Source: Pseudomonas lini
GTDB lineage: Bacteria; Pseudomonadota; Gammaproteobacteria; Pseudomonadales; Pseudomonadaceae
Direction: 5' to 3'
NCBI RefSeq assembly: GCF_030812475.1
Contig: NZ_JAUSSR010000002.1
Span: 310,001-374,000 of the forward strand
DNA length: 64,000 nt
Below are positions 44,069 to 53,811 of the stretch, piece by piece. Each line of letters begins with the position of its first letter. Position 1 is the stretch's first letter. A program made the translations under genes and the position numbers. The notes under the pieces were generated by a model. It saw only the letters and a program-made list of their open reading frames with translations, was not told the origin of the DNA and made no database searches.

Positions 44069-45264
44069 GGTTCAGTAATCAGCGCTTGATCGAGGCGGCA
44101 GAAAAGCAACTGCGTACGCTACCGTTCTATCACTTGTTCACCAGCAAGGCGCACGTGCCGAGCATTGAGCTTGCAGAAAAGCTGATTGAAATATCGCCAG
44201 TGCCAATGAGTAAGGTGTTTTTCACCAACTCTGGCTCTGAAGCCAACGACACTGTCGTGAAGCTTCTGTGGTACCGGAACAACTCATTGGGCAAGCCGAC
44301 GAAGAAGAAATTCATAAGTCGGATGAACGCATACCACGGCATTACTGCCGTCAGTGCAAGCCTCACTGGGCTGCCTGCCAATCAGCGTGGTTTTGATGTG
44401 CCTCTCCCTGGCTTTCTCCATGTCAGTTGCCCTCACTTTTACCGGTTCGGAAAGCCAGGTGAGACTGAGGAGCAATTTGCGGATCATCTCGCGCAGGAAC
44501 TGGAAGACTTGATCCTCAAAGAGGGGCCGGAGACGATCGCAGCGTTCTACGGAGAGCCGCTTATGGGGGCTGGTGGCGTGATCGTGCCGCCTAAAACCTA
44601 CTGGGAAAAGATTCAGAAGGTCTGCCGCAAGCACGACATCCTCATTGTGGCTGACGAAGTGATTTGCGGCTTCGGGCGCACTGGCAACATGTTTGGGAGC
44701 GAGACGTTTGGGATCAAACCAGACGTTATGGTTGTGTCCAAACAGCTGTCTTCGTCCTACCAGCCGATTGCGGCCATTATGATCAACGATCTGGTTTATC
44801 AAGGTATCGCTGACCAAAGCCACACGATTGGAACTCTTGGTCACGGATTTACCGGCAGCGGTCATCCGGTCGCAGCTGCCGTCGCCCTGGAGAACGTCAA
44901 GATCATCCAGGAGGACGAGCTGGTTCGGCACGCTGCGCACATGGGAGAGATCTTGCGTGGTGGTCTTCAGCGGTTCGCTGATCACCCGCTGGTGGGTGAG
45001 ATCCGTGGTGTTGGCTTGATCGCTGCGGTGGAGTTGGTTGCTGATAAGGGAACAAAGGCGCCGTTCGAAACTGTGGGGCGCTTGGGTCGATATCTGTCGG
45101 CACGCGCTCAGGATCTGGGCATGATCAGCCGTGCGAAGGGCGACGCCGTCGCTTTTTGCCCTCCGTTGATTTCTAAAGAAGAAGATATCCAGGCCATCCT
45201 GAAATGCTTTGAGGAATCATTGGAGGCAACTTGGCAGTGGTTCCAAGCCGGCCAAGCCAAATAA
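44068..45264 (+). pseudogene. Class III aminotransferase lacking its N-terminus
   Basis: About 398 codons of a PLP-dependent omega-aminotransferase, opening with NQRLIEAAEKQLRTLPFYH. Family members have some 60-70 residues before this point; here a TGA lies just upstream, so the gene is clipped. The cofactor segments are intact: TNSGSEANDTVVKL, the Asp in LIVADEVICGFGRTG and the Lys in VVSKQLSSSYQPIAAI, with TLGHGFTGSGHPVAAA. A start at TTG 44086 is conceivable, but loss of the N-terminal substrate-binding part makes activity doubtful. It is followed by an EutH-like permease, suggesting an amine (ethanolamine or diamine) as the original substrate. Confidence 0.72.
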
Positions 45265-45497
45265 CAACAAGAATCTCTCACAAGCGTCTGTCGACCAGGG
45301 CTGAGTACCAATTGTTTTCGCCCACGGTACTAGCCCGGGTCACAGCGTTGCGAAGCCTTGGGGTATTCCTGCGCCGATGGCACTAGCCGACCAACAGTTG
45401 CATATAGCCGAGCAATTCAAAGTCTAGCTCTTACCAACGTATATCTTCCGAGGGTCACGGACGACCTACTGAAACCTCCGTTCATTAGGTGTGAGTT

Positions 45498-46754
45498 ATG
45501 AGTGATCTTGGTAACTACGTGCTGTATCTGATTATGTTTTTCGTCGTCATCGGAGCCATTGGTGCGGCCCTAAACGACCGAGAGGGAATCGGGGCTGAAT
45601 TTATGGCTGGTATCCACACTCTCGGTCAAATCTTCATACCCGTGGCTGCAATCATGGTTTCGGTTCCTGTGCTGACCAAGCTGATTGCGAACTTTGTCAG
45701 CCCTCTTTTCGTCGCCATGGGCTCCGAGCCAGCCATGGCAGCGACCAGTCTAATTTCAGTTGACCTAGGTGGTTATCAGATCGCCAAAGCGCTGGCACCT
45801 ACCACCGAGTCGTGGCTATTGGCGTCCATGAACGGATTCCTGTTGGCCCCGCACCTGCTTTTCACGATTCCTGTGGCCTTGGCTATCTTGGACAAACGAG
45901 ATCACAAGTACCTGGCGCTAGGCATGATCGCGGGCCTAATTTCAATTCCAGTCGCTTTCGTGTCGATTCTGTTGCTGATCAATATAATGGAGCCTCTGGT
46001 CAGAACGGAGATATCTACTCACGCCGCATCTACCTATCTGCTCTATTTCGAGCCGTCCGTCATCGTTCACAACATCCTGCCCTTAGTGTTGTTCGTTGGT
46101 TCGCTTGCGCTGAGCCTGAAGCTTTTCACGCGACAGATGATCCTCGGCTTCATCGCGTTAGGGCGAGGGGCCGATATCCTCATGAAACTGATCTTTGCTG
46201 CGTGCGTCGTTGAGTATTTCACCGGCGTGTTCACCAAACTCGATATCGGCTGGGCGTTTGATCCAATGATCGCCGACTCTGCCGATCAGTTCCGAGCGCT
46301 GGAAATAGCTGGATACATTGCATTGATGTTGGCGGGCGCATTCCCAATGGTCTACTGCATCCAGCGTTATCTGCGGTATCCATTGACGTTAATTGGTCGC
46401 CGGCTTGGACTTGGGCCCATGGGCAGCGTTGGGTTGCTTGCTGCAGCTGCGAATCCCCTGGCATTGTGGCGCATGCTCCCTTCGCTCAATGCCAAAGATA
46501 AAGTGCTGACCATTGCGTTTGCGGTATGCGCAGCGTGGATGTTGGGTGACTCCCTGGCCTTCATTGCCAATTTCCAACCTACGCTGATCGTCCCGCTGCT
46601 AGTAGGCAAGCTCATAGGAGCGCTGGCGGGACTTGGGATCGCACACTGGTTATCAGTCCCGGCTGCATTAAGGTACGAGGCGAATGAGGCACTCACGGAT
46701 GCTCATGAGGCCACAAGTGCAACTGGCTCTTGCCTGGCAAATCGATTGGCGTGA
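45498..46754 (+). CDS. EutH-like ethanolamine permease family protein
   Basis: A 418-residue polytopic membrane protein of the EutH family. Typical features are a short N-terminal helix (YVLYLIMFFVVIGAIGAAL), EFMAGIHTLGQIFIPVAAIM, and the conserved VDLGGYQIAKALA segment near residue 91, followed by about nine more helices. EutH proteins are implicated in ethanolamine uptake. It sits 233 bases after the clipped aminotransferase and may have formed an amine uptake and transamination pair with it. GTG/ATG choice: ATG 45498 is used. The C-terminal tail is hydrophilic. Confidence 0.78.
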   Translation: MSDLGNYVLYLIMFFVVIGAIGAALNDREGIGAEFMAGIHTLGQIFIPVAAIMVSVPVLTKLIANFVSPLFVAMGSEPAMAATSLISVDLGGYQIAKALAPTTESWLLASMNGFLLAPHLLFTIPVALAILDKRDHKYLALGMIAGLISIPVAFVSILLLINIMEPLVRTEISTHAASTYLLYFEPSVIVHNILPLVLFVGSLALSLKLFTRQMILGFIALGRGADILMKLIFAACVVEYFTGVFTKLDIGWAFDPMIADSADQFRALEIAGYIALMLAGAFPMVYCIQRYLRYPLTLIGRRLGLGPMGSVGLLAAAANPLALWRMLPSLNAKDKVLTIAFAVCAAWMLGDSLAFIANFQPTLIVPLLVGKLIGALAGLGIAHWLSVPAALRYEANEALTDAHEATSATGSCLANRLA

Positions 46755-47618
46755 TCGTCAGGTGACTGTGTTCGCAGGATTGATGACTTGCCTATCATCC
46801 GCGATCGGTTGAATCCACAACCCAAACGGAAGGCTCAGGATAGGCAACTATTTGTCGTCGGTTGTCTGTCTCTAATAACTTTTCGGCGCATGAGCACTGC
46901 TAGCGTCATGTTGATGAACTCTTCGTTCTTGCTGATTGATGCCAGCGCGCCGCGCACATTGCCTCCAACCTCACCCGGGTCGCGCCGCTCGACCACAGCG
47001 TCAGCTTCATGACTGAGGTTCGTGAGCCAATTGATGCTGGTTCATACTGAAAATGGCCAAGGCAGGGTCTGCTTACGACGTAGTGATTCCTTCATGGAAA
47101 GAGAGAGCGTAGTAGTCAATTTATGGCACCACTCTGCGCTACTACTCCTCTGACCAGATCATGCGCATTCCGGTACCCCTCTGGCATTTTCACGTTCATC
47201 AAGGGCGAGCAAAACGGCGCAGGGACGGTCTGTAAAAAAATATATTTTGCGAACCCCCCTTGAAATAAAAAAAAGAAAACGGAGTTATTATATTTGATAC
47301 CAAAAAAAAGCAGGGATCTTCATCCGCACGGTTTTTTTCAGATTTCCAGACGCTTTGGGGCAATCGACTCGATTGCATCGCCGTAGCTTTTGCTTCTGCC
47401 CTGGCTTCTGAAAATCTAGAGTGAAGTAAACAGTAGGAAAGGGCGGAAGGTAGCTTTTGCCACGCACGTCAGGGAGGGTCGCTGGTTTGCGACGCAGTCG
47501 CGGCTAGCTTTTGATTTTAGAGTAACCATAATTCCGCCTAAGTTTTTCAAACTCATTATGAGTGAAGAGGTCAACCGATCACCACGTTGGAAATGCGCGC
47601 AGAGCGCTAGGAGATCGG
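46755..47618. other. Long intergenic stretch with one gene remnant
   Basis: Apart from the remnant at 46868-47035 I see no coding region. The section 47230-47330 is unusually A-rich, with runs of A and T, and 47340-47520 has scattered GTAGCTTTTGC repeats (about 47384 and 47450) of unknown meaning. Confidence 0.5.
46868..47035 (-). pseudogene. Frameshifted copy of the small 70-residue protein at 59201
   Basis: The reading VERRDPGEVGGNVRGALASI then SKNEEFINMTLAVLM matches VEQRGSAEVAGNVRGALDTI and CRNEEFINPTLAVLM of the intact gene at 59201-59413. A preceding MKLTLW is in a different frame, because one G is missing at the TGGG junction (TGGTCGAG against TGGGTCGAG). The N-terminus is largely lost. 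This gives two homologous loci 12 kb apart in the same orientation, one intact and one decayed. Confidence 0.65.
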
Positions 47619-47843
47619 ATGGACAACTATCACATCACCAAGACCAACAAGCTCTGGGCACTGACAAAGGAAGGCGCGCAAAGGGCGTCGAAGACGGCCT
47701 CGACCAAGGCTGAAATCACCGCGCTGGCGGGTGAGTTCCTTCAGGGCAAAACTGCGTCGCTGAAGATTCACAAAGAGGACGGGACTATTCAGGAAGAAAG
47801 AACTTTTCCTCGTAGTGCTGACCCACGAAAATCCAAAGGCTAG
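47619..47843 (+). CDS. DUF2188-family small protein
   Basis: A 74-residue protein: YHITKTNKLWALTKEGAQRA followed by a helix (TKAEITALAGEFLQGK) and SLKIHKEDGTIQEERTFPR. This two-strand, helix, two-strand layout is DUF2188, common in Pseudomonas accessory DNA and of unknown function. ATG 47619 has AGGAG seven bases upstream. Confidence 0.75.
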   Translation: MDNYHITKTNKLWALTKEGAQRASKTASTKAEITALAGEFLQGKTASLKIHKEDGTIQEERTFPRSADPRKSKG

Positions 47844-47860
47844 CCAGTCATCCTGATGAT

Positions 47861-48637
47861 TCAGTGCTGATGCGGACGGCCACTCGGATCTTCGATTTGA
47901 ATGACCTTTACTTTACGCCAAGCGTCAGCACCTGGGTCAATAGCAGGTGCAGGGATGTCGGCCCGGGCTTTCTTTTTCCGGATGCTATCGACGCCAAGTC
48001 TTCTGTCCCGATCTGTCACCAGTCGCTGGTCGATCTGCCCATCAGCGGTGAATCCCATCATCAATTGCGGAACGCCCAGCGGTAGATCTTTGTTGAGGTC
48101 GGTGTGCCACGTATGCCAGGTCTTGCCATAGGTATGAATGAGCTTTTCCATAAGCGCATGTTCTGCAATGTCCGGAATGCCGGGGGCGACCAATTGACCA
48201 GACTTCACTTCATGAACATGGCTGTGCCACAGCGCCTTTTCAGCGTCGGGCAATTTTGCAAACAGCTGTTCACTAATGATGTATTCCACCCCCATGAGCT
48301 TCGCGTCCTTGCGATTGCCATCGTAGATCACGCACTGGATTACTTCTTCATTCAGGATGGAGCAATAGTGGTGGGCCTCCATTTGAACCTCAGGGTGGCC
48401 ATTGTAGAAATGGAATCCATCCAGGTAGGCATTGAGTGCATCAATGGGTGGGCGTGACTGGAGCAGGGCGGCGCCCGCATCCAGTGTGCGGGTCGTGACT
48501 GTCTTTTCCTCGCCCGGTGCAATGACATTGGACGACGTAGTGTTACCGGCGCATGCAGTCAGCAAGCCGAGGATCATCAGCATCAACGATGTTCTGGATG
48601 CGATGAAAAACGTGCGCTGAGGATTATTTTTTTTCAT
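47861..48637 (-). CDS. OBAP (DUF1264) family lipoprotein
   Basis: A 258-residue protein with a lipoprotein signal: a basic start, hydrophobic LMLMILGLLTAC and a lipobox cysteine near residue 29. The rest matches the oil-body-associated-protein-like family (DUF1264): YLDGFHFYNGHPEVQMEAHHYCS, NEEVIQCVIYDGNRKDAKLMGVEYIISEQLF and LPDAEKALWHSHVHEVKSGQLVAPGIP. Bacterial members are uncharacterised. It is convergent with the DUF2188 gene. Confidence 0.82.
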   Translation of the reverse strand: MKKNNPQRTFFIASRTSLMLMILGLLTACAGNTTSSNVIAPGEEKTVTTRTLDAGAALLQSRPPIDALNAYLDGFHFYNGHPEVQMEAHHYCSILNEEVIQCVIYDGNRKDAKLMGVEYIISEQLFAKLPDAEKALWHSHVHEVKSGQLVAPGIPDIAEHALMEKLIHTYGKTWHTWHTDLNKDLPLGVPQLMMGFTADGQIDQRLVTDRDRRLGVDSIRKKKARADIPAPAIDPGADAWRKVKVIQIEDPSGRPHQH

Positions 48638-48783
48638 TGCAGATCCTTCTTACAAACAGGTTTCAGGCGTTGATGACGAGCGACGACCGCGCGGGTTCCG
48701 GTACTCACATACGTTGATAGATAGCGCTTGAGAGCTTGCGTTCAAATTGATGGGGACAACGGCCCTCGGATGATCCAGGCCAC

Positions 48784-49179
48784 CTATTTAGGAATAGGGG
48801 GCTCGTCGTCGGAAGCATCAAGACTGATCTCACCGGCTTCACCCATAACGCTGTACTGCTTCCGCAGCTTCCGAAGCTCCCTGGTGCTCATCTTGTCCAA
48901 GGACAATGTGGCGTTTTGTGCTTCCTTGGTCGCTCGAATCAGCTCATCGATCTTCAGATGCAAAATGTCGTTGTCCCGGTTCTGGGTGTTCTGGATCAGG
49001 AAAACCATCAGGAACGTGATGATCGTCGTCGACGTATTGATGATCAGTTGCCACGTATCGTTGAAATGAAAATACGGGCCCGTCACTGCCCACACAACGA
49101 TGAGACAAATAGCGGTGAGGAACGTCTTCGAACTGCCAGCCCGGTTGGAGAGTGCTTGGCAGAATTTTGAGAATTTCAT
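48784..49179 (-). CDS. Low-affinity iron permease family membrane protein
   Basis: A 131-residue membrane protein with two helices: TFLTAICLIVVWAVTGPYF and the segment WQLIINTSTTIITFLMVFLIQNTQNRD, which is the hallmark of the low-affinity iron permease (Fet4-like) family. It ends in a charged tail with LHLKIDELIRAT. ATG 49179 gives the family N-terminus. The bacterial short forms are uncharacterised and may not transport iron. Confidence 0.78.
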   Translation of the reverse strand: MKFSKFCQALSNRAGSSKTFLTAICLIVVWAVTGPYFHFNDTWQLIINTSTTIITFLMVFLIQNTQNRDNDILHLKIDELIRATKEAQNATLSLDKMSTRELRKLRKQYSVMGEAGEISLDASDDEPPIPK

Positions 49180-49293
49180 GATTGCGAGCTCTGGGTATGG
49201 TGCCAGGTAGACCACGGTGAGTCTTTGAAATTCTTTCTGACAAAATGTCCTCATCGTAGGAAGCTTTTGTTTTTCACATTAGTGGGAGGTGAA

Positions 49294-49731
49294 TTAGGGA
49301 AGAAAATTTTCGCTAACGATGCTGACCCACAGGTTCCTCCCACTCGCCCCATCCGCTACCGGAACGCTCCCCAAATCATAGGGATTAACGCCTTCCATGC
49401 AGCCGATATTGAAGCCAAATTCGTTCGGATTGGTACTGCGTCGGTGATGGGTATAAATGCCGCAGATCCCGCAAAAGAAATGTTCGGCGACCTGCCTTCC
49501 GAACTGATATTTGCGTAATGCAGCTTGGCCGCGAATCACTTTCAAATCCGCTGCTGGCACCGCAGCGACTATCGTTCCCTTGCGTTTGCAGAACGAGCAA
49601 TCACAGCGATGTGGTTCAGGCAGACCTGCAGGTAAATGGATCTCGAGAACAACGGCACCGCAGTGACAGCTCGCTCGGTGAAGAGGCTGGATGGGGGTCT
49701 TACCAATGGCTTTGAGCATGTGTTTAATCAC
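49294..49731 (-). CDS. GFA-family (Mss4-like) zinc-binding protein
   Basis: About 145 residues with the GFA/Mss4-like fold. Zinc ligands are CHCG near residue 22, CDCSFCKRKG near 43 and FFCGICGIYTHH near 86. The family includes glutathione-dependent formaldehyde-activating enzyme; most members, probably including this one, have unknown substrates. GTG 49731 is chosen because it overlaps the stop of the DUF6555 gene (GTGA) and has GAGGTG upstream, indicating coupling. Confidence 0.8.
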   Translation of the reverse strand: MIKHMLKAIGKTPIQPLHRASCHCGAVVLEIHLPAGLPEPHRCDCSFCKRKGTIVAAVPAADLKVIRGQAALRKYQFGRQVAEHFFCGICGIYTHHRRSTNPNEFGFNIGCMEGVNPYDLGSVPVADGASGRNLWVSIVSENFLP

Positions 49732-49979
49732 GTTGCCACCTCTGTCCAATCCAAGATTGCCGATTCACGCCATCTGACGTCACTGAGCCCGTACTTTTCA
49801 GCTTGAGGCTTGGTGACGACTTTGAGCGGCGGTCTTCCAGGTTTTGGTATAGGTGCCACTCCAGCATCACAACTTGCCCAATGCCACGCATCGGCGTTGC
49901 TTCTTATCTTCGTCCTGATGATGAAGGACTTGGACTCTCCGTGAAGCTTGTACTCGATGATGTAAAGATCGGTATTCAT
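49728..49979 (-). CDS. DUF6555-like small Pseudomonas protein
   Basis: An 83-residue protein: YIIEYKLHGESKSFIIRT, AWHWASCDAGVA and KPQAEKYGLSDVRW, a layout found in small Pseudomonas proteins of the DUF6555 group, of unknown function. A GGAGGG site lies just before ATG 49979. It overlaps the GFA gene by four bases. Confidence 0.7.
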   Translation of the reverse strand: MNTDLYIIEYKLHGESKSFIIRTKIRSNADAWHWASCDAGVAPIPKPGRPPLKVVTKPQAEKYGLSDVRWRESAILDWTEVAT

Positions 49980-50141
49980 GAAGCCCTCCCTATGCTCATA
50001 GACAAAGGAGTGGCTGTCTCATGGAAAATTCAAAGGATTTTCTGCTGGGGTAACCATCGATTTTCTCCGAGGAGGTCAGATCGATTTGGAGGCTGAAAGA
50101 TTTAGCTCATGAAGATGGTTGCTATGGGATAGCGGCGCGCA

Positions 50142-50291
50142 GAAATTGAATGGACGCATTCTGCGCGGGTCAACTGCGAAGACACCATTACCGAAAAAGT
50201 GAAGTTCATTGCTGCCCCTACTGCCGGCATTTTCATTGGTGCGCAAGGGCCAATGGATGTAGGCAATGCGCAGCGGAACGATACGAAGTAA
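50142..50291 (+). pseudogene. Possible fragment of an unidentified protein
   Basis: The frame EIEWTHSARVNCEDTITEKV then KFIAAPTAGIFIGAQGPMDV reads like a real C-terminal protein segment, but a TAG lies ten bases upstream (50132) and no start codon with a ribosome site is present. I do not recognise the family. Confidence 0.25.
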
Positions 50292-50380
50292 AGGTAATCG
50301 TCGCCTACCTTGTCGCAATCCAGCGTCTACAGAAGTCTTCACACAGAGCGAGAGAAGCAAGTGCGGCGAGGAAAGGTACC

Positions 50381-50479
50381 ATGAACAGCAGCGAGTTTAT
50401 TTGGTTCCTGGTTGGACTAATGGCAACGTGGGTAGCTGTTGTCGTATTGGGGCGGATGGTTTTTGGCATCCATGGGTAG
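50381..50479 (+). CDS. Small single-helix membrane protein
   Basis: A 32-residue frame: MNSSEFIWFLVGLMATWVAV then VVLGRMVFGIHG, essentially one membrane helix with a short polar N-terminus. AGGAAAGG lies just before ATG 50381. Length and composition fit a bacterial membrane microprotein; function unknown. Confidence 0.45.
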   Translation: MNSSEFIWFLVGLMATWVAVVVLGRMVFGIHG

Positions 50480-50508
50480 AGCATTTCTTGGTTGGTTGTG
50501 TGCGACAT

Positions 50509-50775
50509 CTATCCGGTTGTCATGGGCACACCGGGATCCCGCAACGCAGGGAATTCACCAGTCATGCACTCAAGCACCCACCGACCCGATAGGTACCCGT
50601 TTATAAACCACATGTGCACGAAAGAATGGGTTGTGCTCGTTCCCAATTGGTATAACGCGTCTCGCAGATGGGCGTAGGCTGAAATTGTCACCGCTTCGCC
50701 AGGGATTTGAAAAATGGCCCTAAGCTTGAGATCAAGCTTCCTTTCAACCAAGCTTGAGCGCCTTGGCCGGCTCAA
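50509..50775 (-). CDS. Hypothetical protein, doubtful
   Basis: An 88-codon frame starting at TTG 50775, with a plausible core (LRDALYQLGTSTTHSFVHMW, LSGRWVLECMTGEFPALRDP) but no recognised family and no clear ribosome site. It is divergent from the DUF1652 gene with only 15 bases between. It could be a real Pseudomonas orphan or a chance frame. Confidence 0.3.
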   Translation of the reverse strand: MSRPRRSSLVERKLDLKLRAIFQIPGEAVTISAYAHLRDALYQLGTSTTHSFVHMWFINGYLSGRWVLECMTGEFPALRDPGVPMTTG

Positions 50776-50790
50776 GCCAACGGAGACATT

Positions 50791-51057
50791 ATGTTGTTCA
50801 CTCTCGAGCTATGCCACGTCATAGATTCAGCATTCCTGCCGCTCTCATGCGAATGTAGAGTCGAGCCGTCGGGATCACTGCAAATACAGATTAGCGAACC
50901 AATATCCGGGCGAGTTGAGCTTCTTGTTACCGGTATTTCTGCATCTCGCATCACTGGAGACAAGGCTATAGCCCAACTCATAAATGAACTCAAGGAAGAG
51001 CTCAATTTTACCCATGACAGGAGAATTGATCTCGACCAAGTGCGACAGAAATGTTGA
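50791..51057 (+). CDS. DUF1652-family protein
   Basis: An 88-residue protein: MLFTLELCHVIDSAFLPLSC followed by SGRVELLVTGISASRI and AIAQLINELKEELN. This is the DUF1652 pattern, a Pseudomonas-specific small protein family of unknown function. GGAG precedes ATG 50791. Confidence 0.82.
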   Translation: MLFTLELCHVIDSAFLPLSCECRVEPSGSLQIQISEPISGRVELLVTGISASRITGDKAIAQLINELKEELNFTHDRRIDLDQVRQKC

Positions 51058-51217
51058 GGGCCCAGGGACTGAAAGCGTGGCGGCTTAAGGCCGATTGTTA
51101 CCTGGTGGAAGGGCATCAATCGACCAAAACAGTCAGTCGCTGAAATGGGTGGACAAAAACATTGCCCACCCATCCTTATCCAGGCTACCTCGCAAAGGTG
51201 CGTAGAGTTTCAAGCGC

Positions 51218-52411
51218 TCAATGACGTGCACTCGACCCAATCCGGGTATCCAGGGCCGTCAATACTTCATGGGCGGCTTCCACCTTCGCAGGGAGGGGAT
51301 AGTCCTTGTTCGCCAGCGTCACGATGCCCATGCTCTTGGCTGGAACAAAGGCCACGTAAGCGCCGAAACCGTCCGTCCTGCCTGGCTTGTTGATGAGCAC
51401 GTTACCCTGCGGTGGCAGCGGAGGGTTGAGCCGGGTAATTTCATGGGGCTCAAGGATCATCGGGTACGAGTTGCCTGCGAGCAAGCGGTCGAGCTCTATT
51501 GGATATGTGTAGAACTCCCATCCCAAGCCCTGCGTCATTTCTGCGACCTTGTAGTAGCCTGTATGCGTTGCAGTGATGGCGCGTTGCAGAGCCTCATCCA
51601 GATCCACCACCTGCATGTTTGCCTCGACGAAACGAATCATGTCCGCTGAGCTGGATGTCACGCCATAACCTTCGGCATATAGAACACCCGGCACCATCCT
51701 GGACGGTACTCCCTCTGGGCTATAGCCGTACGCGTAATGACTCATTTGCGCTTGAGGGACTCTGACCTAACTTTGCTTCAGGCCGAGCATGGGAAACAGC
51801 TTCTTTTCCAGTAGATCTTCGAAAGGCTCCCCCATGCTCTCGGCGGTCAGAAGGCCGAGCAGACCGATGCTCGGGTTCGAGTAGAGCCTCATTGTTCCGG
51901 CGGCATAGTTCGGTTGCCAGTTTTTGTAATAACCGATCATCTTTTCGTGACTGTCCACATCGCCCGGAAACTGCAGCGGCAGACCACCGGGCGTGTAGGT
52001 TCCAAGATCGAGCAGGCTAATGTTGTCGAAACTGCTGCCACGCAGCGAAGGCAGGTATTGGCTTGCGGGATCAGACAGGGAGAGCTTTCCGATTTCCTGC
52101 GCGTAGGATGCGAGGGTCGCCGTGAAGATTTTACTAATTGAGCCGATCTCGAAAATCGTCTTCTCGGTAACCTTCGGCTTCCCTTCTTCCATGGAAATGA
52201 CGCCGTAGTTAAAGTAATACTGCTTCCCATGGAGTGTTACCGCCACCGCCATGCCAGGAATGGCATACTTTTGCATCACCGGCCGGATAGCCGCGTCCAC
52301 GACAGCCCTGAGCCTGTTTTCTACGTCATCCCCGGCGACGCAGCTGCCTGCGCCGAGGAAAAATGCGGTAACGGCAAGGGCGCCCAGCCTGGTCATAGTC
52401 CTTTCGTACAT
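51218..52411 (-). pseudogene. Class C beta-lactamase (ampC-like), interrupted by an amber codon
   Basis: Two same-frame pieces make one AmpC-type serine beta-lactamase. The first has a signal peptide (MTRLGALAVTAFFLGAGSCVAG), the active-site SISK (91-94) and the YSN motif (RLYSNPSIGLLG). Translation then meets TAG at 51767-51769 in GLKQS-stop-VRVPQAQ, where the family has Tyr, and resumes in the same frame to 51218. In the second piece the KTG triad reads KPG (NKPGRTDGFGAYVAFVP), so even read-through would probably not give a normal enzyme. ATG 52411 follows GGAGG. It is decayed but recent: no frameshifts were seen. Confidence 0.85.
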
Positions 52412-52775
52412 GATTGAAAGATCCTCCATGCATTTGGAAAACAGTGGAACTTTCTTGGTCTTCATGTTCGATAAAAAAACTTTACAAAGTATTTTTTTGT
52501 GAATAGGATCATGCGGAGGCATTAATTGCGTCCGCATCATTGTCCGATTCCAATACATTCATCAGAATATTAGAATTTATTACCAGCCTGCTAATAATGA
52601 CTTTGCCTGGGATGATTAATAATAATTTGAAGTCGCGTTGACTTAATATTAGCTCGCGTATACTGACACTTTAGAATCATTGGAAATATTTATTATAGTT
52701 AATGGCCGTAAGCCAATAAATATGCGCAAATTTAACGCTGTGCAGGACGTTGGGCGCTGAAAGCCCTGCTCATTT
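52412..52775. other. AT-rich junction region
   Basis: Low-GC sequence between the ampC remnant and a truncated phosphatase, with no supported gene. The phosphatase N-terminus is absent, so a breakpoint lies around 52740-52776. Confidence 0.4.
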
Positions 52776-53237
52776 TTGACTCTAAACAATGGTCAGCGCC
52801 CTGTGTTCGGAGTAATGAACCAGCCATTCACTGGGGAGCGCTACATTGGAACTCCACATGGTGCATGGCTCAATGGGACGACGCTACGGACGCGCTCGTG
52901 CCAAGGTCTTTCCTCAGCAACACTGATGTGCACCACGCCAGATATGTTCAACACACCAGTGCTTCGAAACGCTTTCCAATCTGTGGCTAGTCAGGCGCAA
53001 TTGGTTCGCTTCGGCGGTGATTGCTATGCGTACTGCATGCTCGCGTCAGGCTTCGTTGATGTGATTATCGAGGCCAGTCTCCAGCCATATGACGTACAAG
53101 CACTGATTCCGATTGTCGAAGGTGCCGGTGGAGAAATTACCGCTTGGGATGGGAGCACTGCTCAGCATGGCGGAGCAATTGTTGCTTGTGGTGATCCTGC
53201 GTTGCATGCCCAGTTGGTTGAGTTGCTCAGGGGGTAA
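52776..53237 (+). pseudogene. Inositol-monophosphatase-family protein, N-terminus missing
   Basis: A 153-codon frame equal to the C-terminal part of the IMPase/HisN-like family: PVFGVMNQPFTGERYIGTPH, then LVRFGGDCYAYCMLASGFVD, a metal-site Asp in LQPYDVQALIPIVEGAGG. The N-terminal half with the DPIDGT metal motif is absent; complete proteins have about 260 residues. Only TTG 52776 is available as a start. Likely a truncated remnant. Confidence 0.7.
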
Positions 53238-53395
53238 GTTCCATCAGATCCTATGCAGAATGACTAACCGTGTACAGGAATCGCGGCCAGTCATCGGATT
53301 CAGCATTCAAACTTGAAGCAACCCGTGGCGTCCCTGCTTCTCTGCGCTATGGTGAGTTCTCCGGCATGTAAGACTAAAGTCGTAGGAGGGCGAGT

Positions 53396-53686
53396 ATGCG
53401 AATTCGTGGGGATGTGTTTTGGCAATGGGCTGATCCGGCGCTTCACAATCGAACACACGATGAAACGTTAGACGACGGAACCGTCATTGATGTCCAAGTG
53501 AGGCTGTCGCCCACGGGAAACACGCAGATGTTCATCGGAGTGTATGCGGCGAGCGGCATGGCTTTGCATGAAGAGGCAGTTGATTCCAGGCCAGGTGAGT
53601 CAATGACTCGTGCTTTGGCATGGGGCGTGGGATGTGCAAGGCGACTCGCGATTGGTCTCAAACCTACTGAAAGGCATGTTGCCTAG
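53396..53686 (+). CDS. Conserved-looking hypothetical protein
   Basis: A 96-residue protein with GGAGGGCGAGT before its ATG. It is soluble, with segments DGTVIDVQVRLSPTGNTQMF and MTRALAWGVGCARRLAIGL. I do not recognise the family. Its good ribosome site and protein-like composition support a real gene. It ends just before the region carrying mvaT copy C. Confidence 0.55.
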   Translation: MRIRGDVFWQWADPALHNRTHDETLDDGTVIDVQVRLSPTGNTQMFIGVYAASGMALHEEAVDSRPGESMTRALAWGVGCARRLAIGLKPTERHVA

Positions 53687-53811
53687 ACCTATCTCCGCAA
53701 CTTGGGTGTGGGTGGTCGCCAAATAAAATACGTGATCAACTGGCCTGATCCACAAGTTGGCTGCCTTCGTGCTCCAGCTGTTGAGTCCGAAGCCGCAACC
53801 TCAAGCCTCAC

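Noticed and set aside
47380..47460. Repeated GTAGCTTTTGC elements
   Set aside because: Only two short copies; too little to assign as a repeat family or regulatory site.
50076..50360. Minus-strand 94-codon frame
   Set aside because: Low-quality composition, no family, and it overlaps a more protein-like plus-strand fragment.
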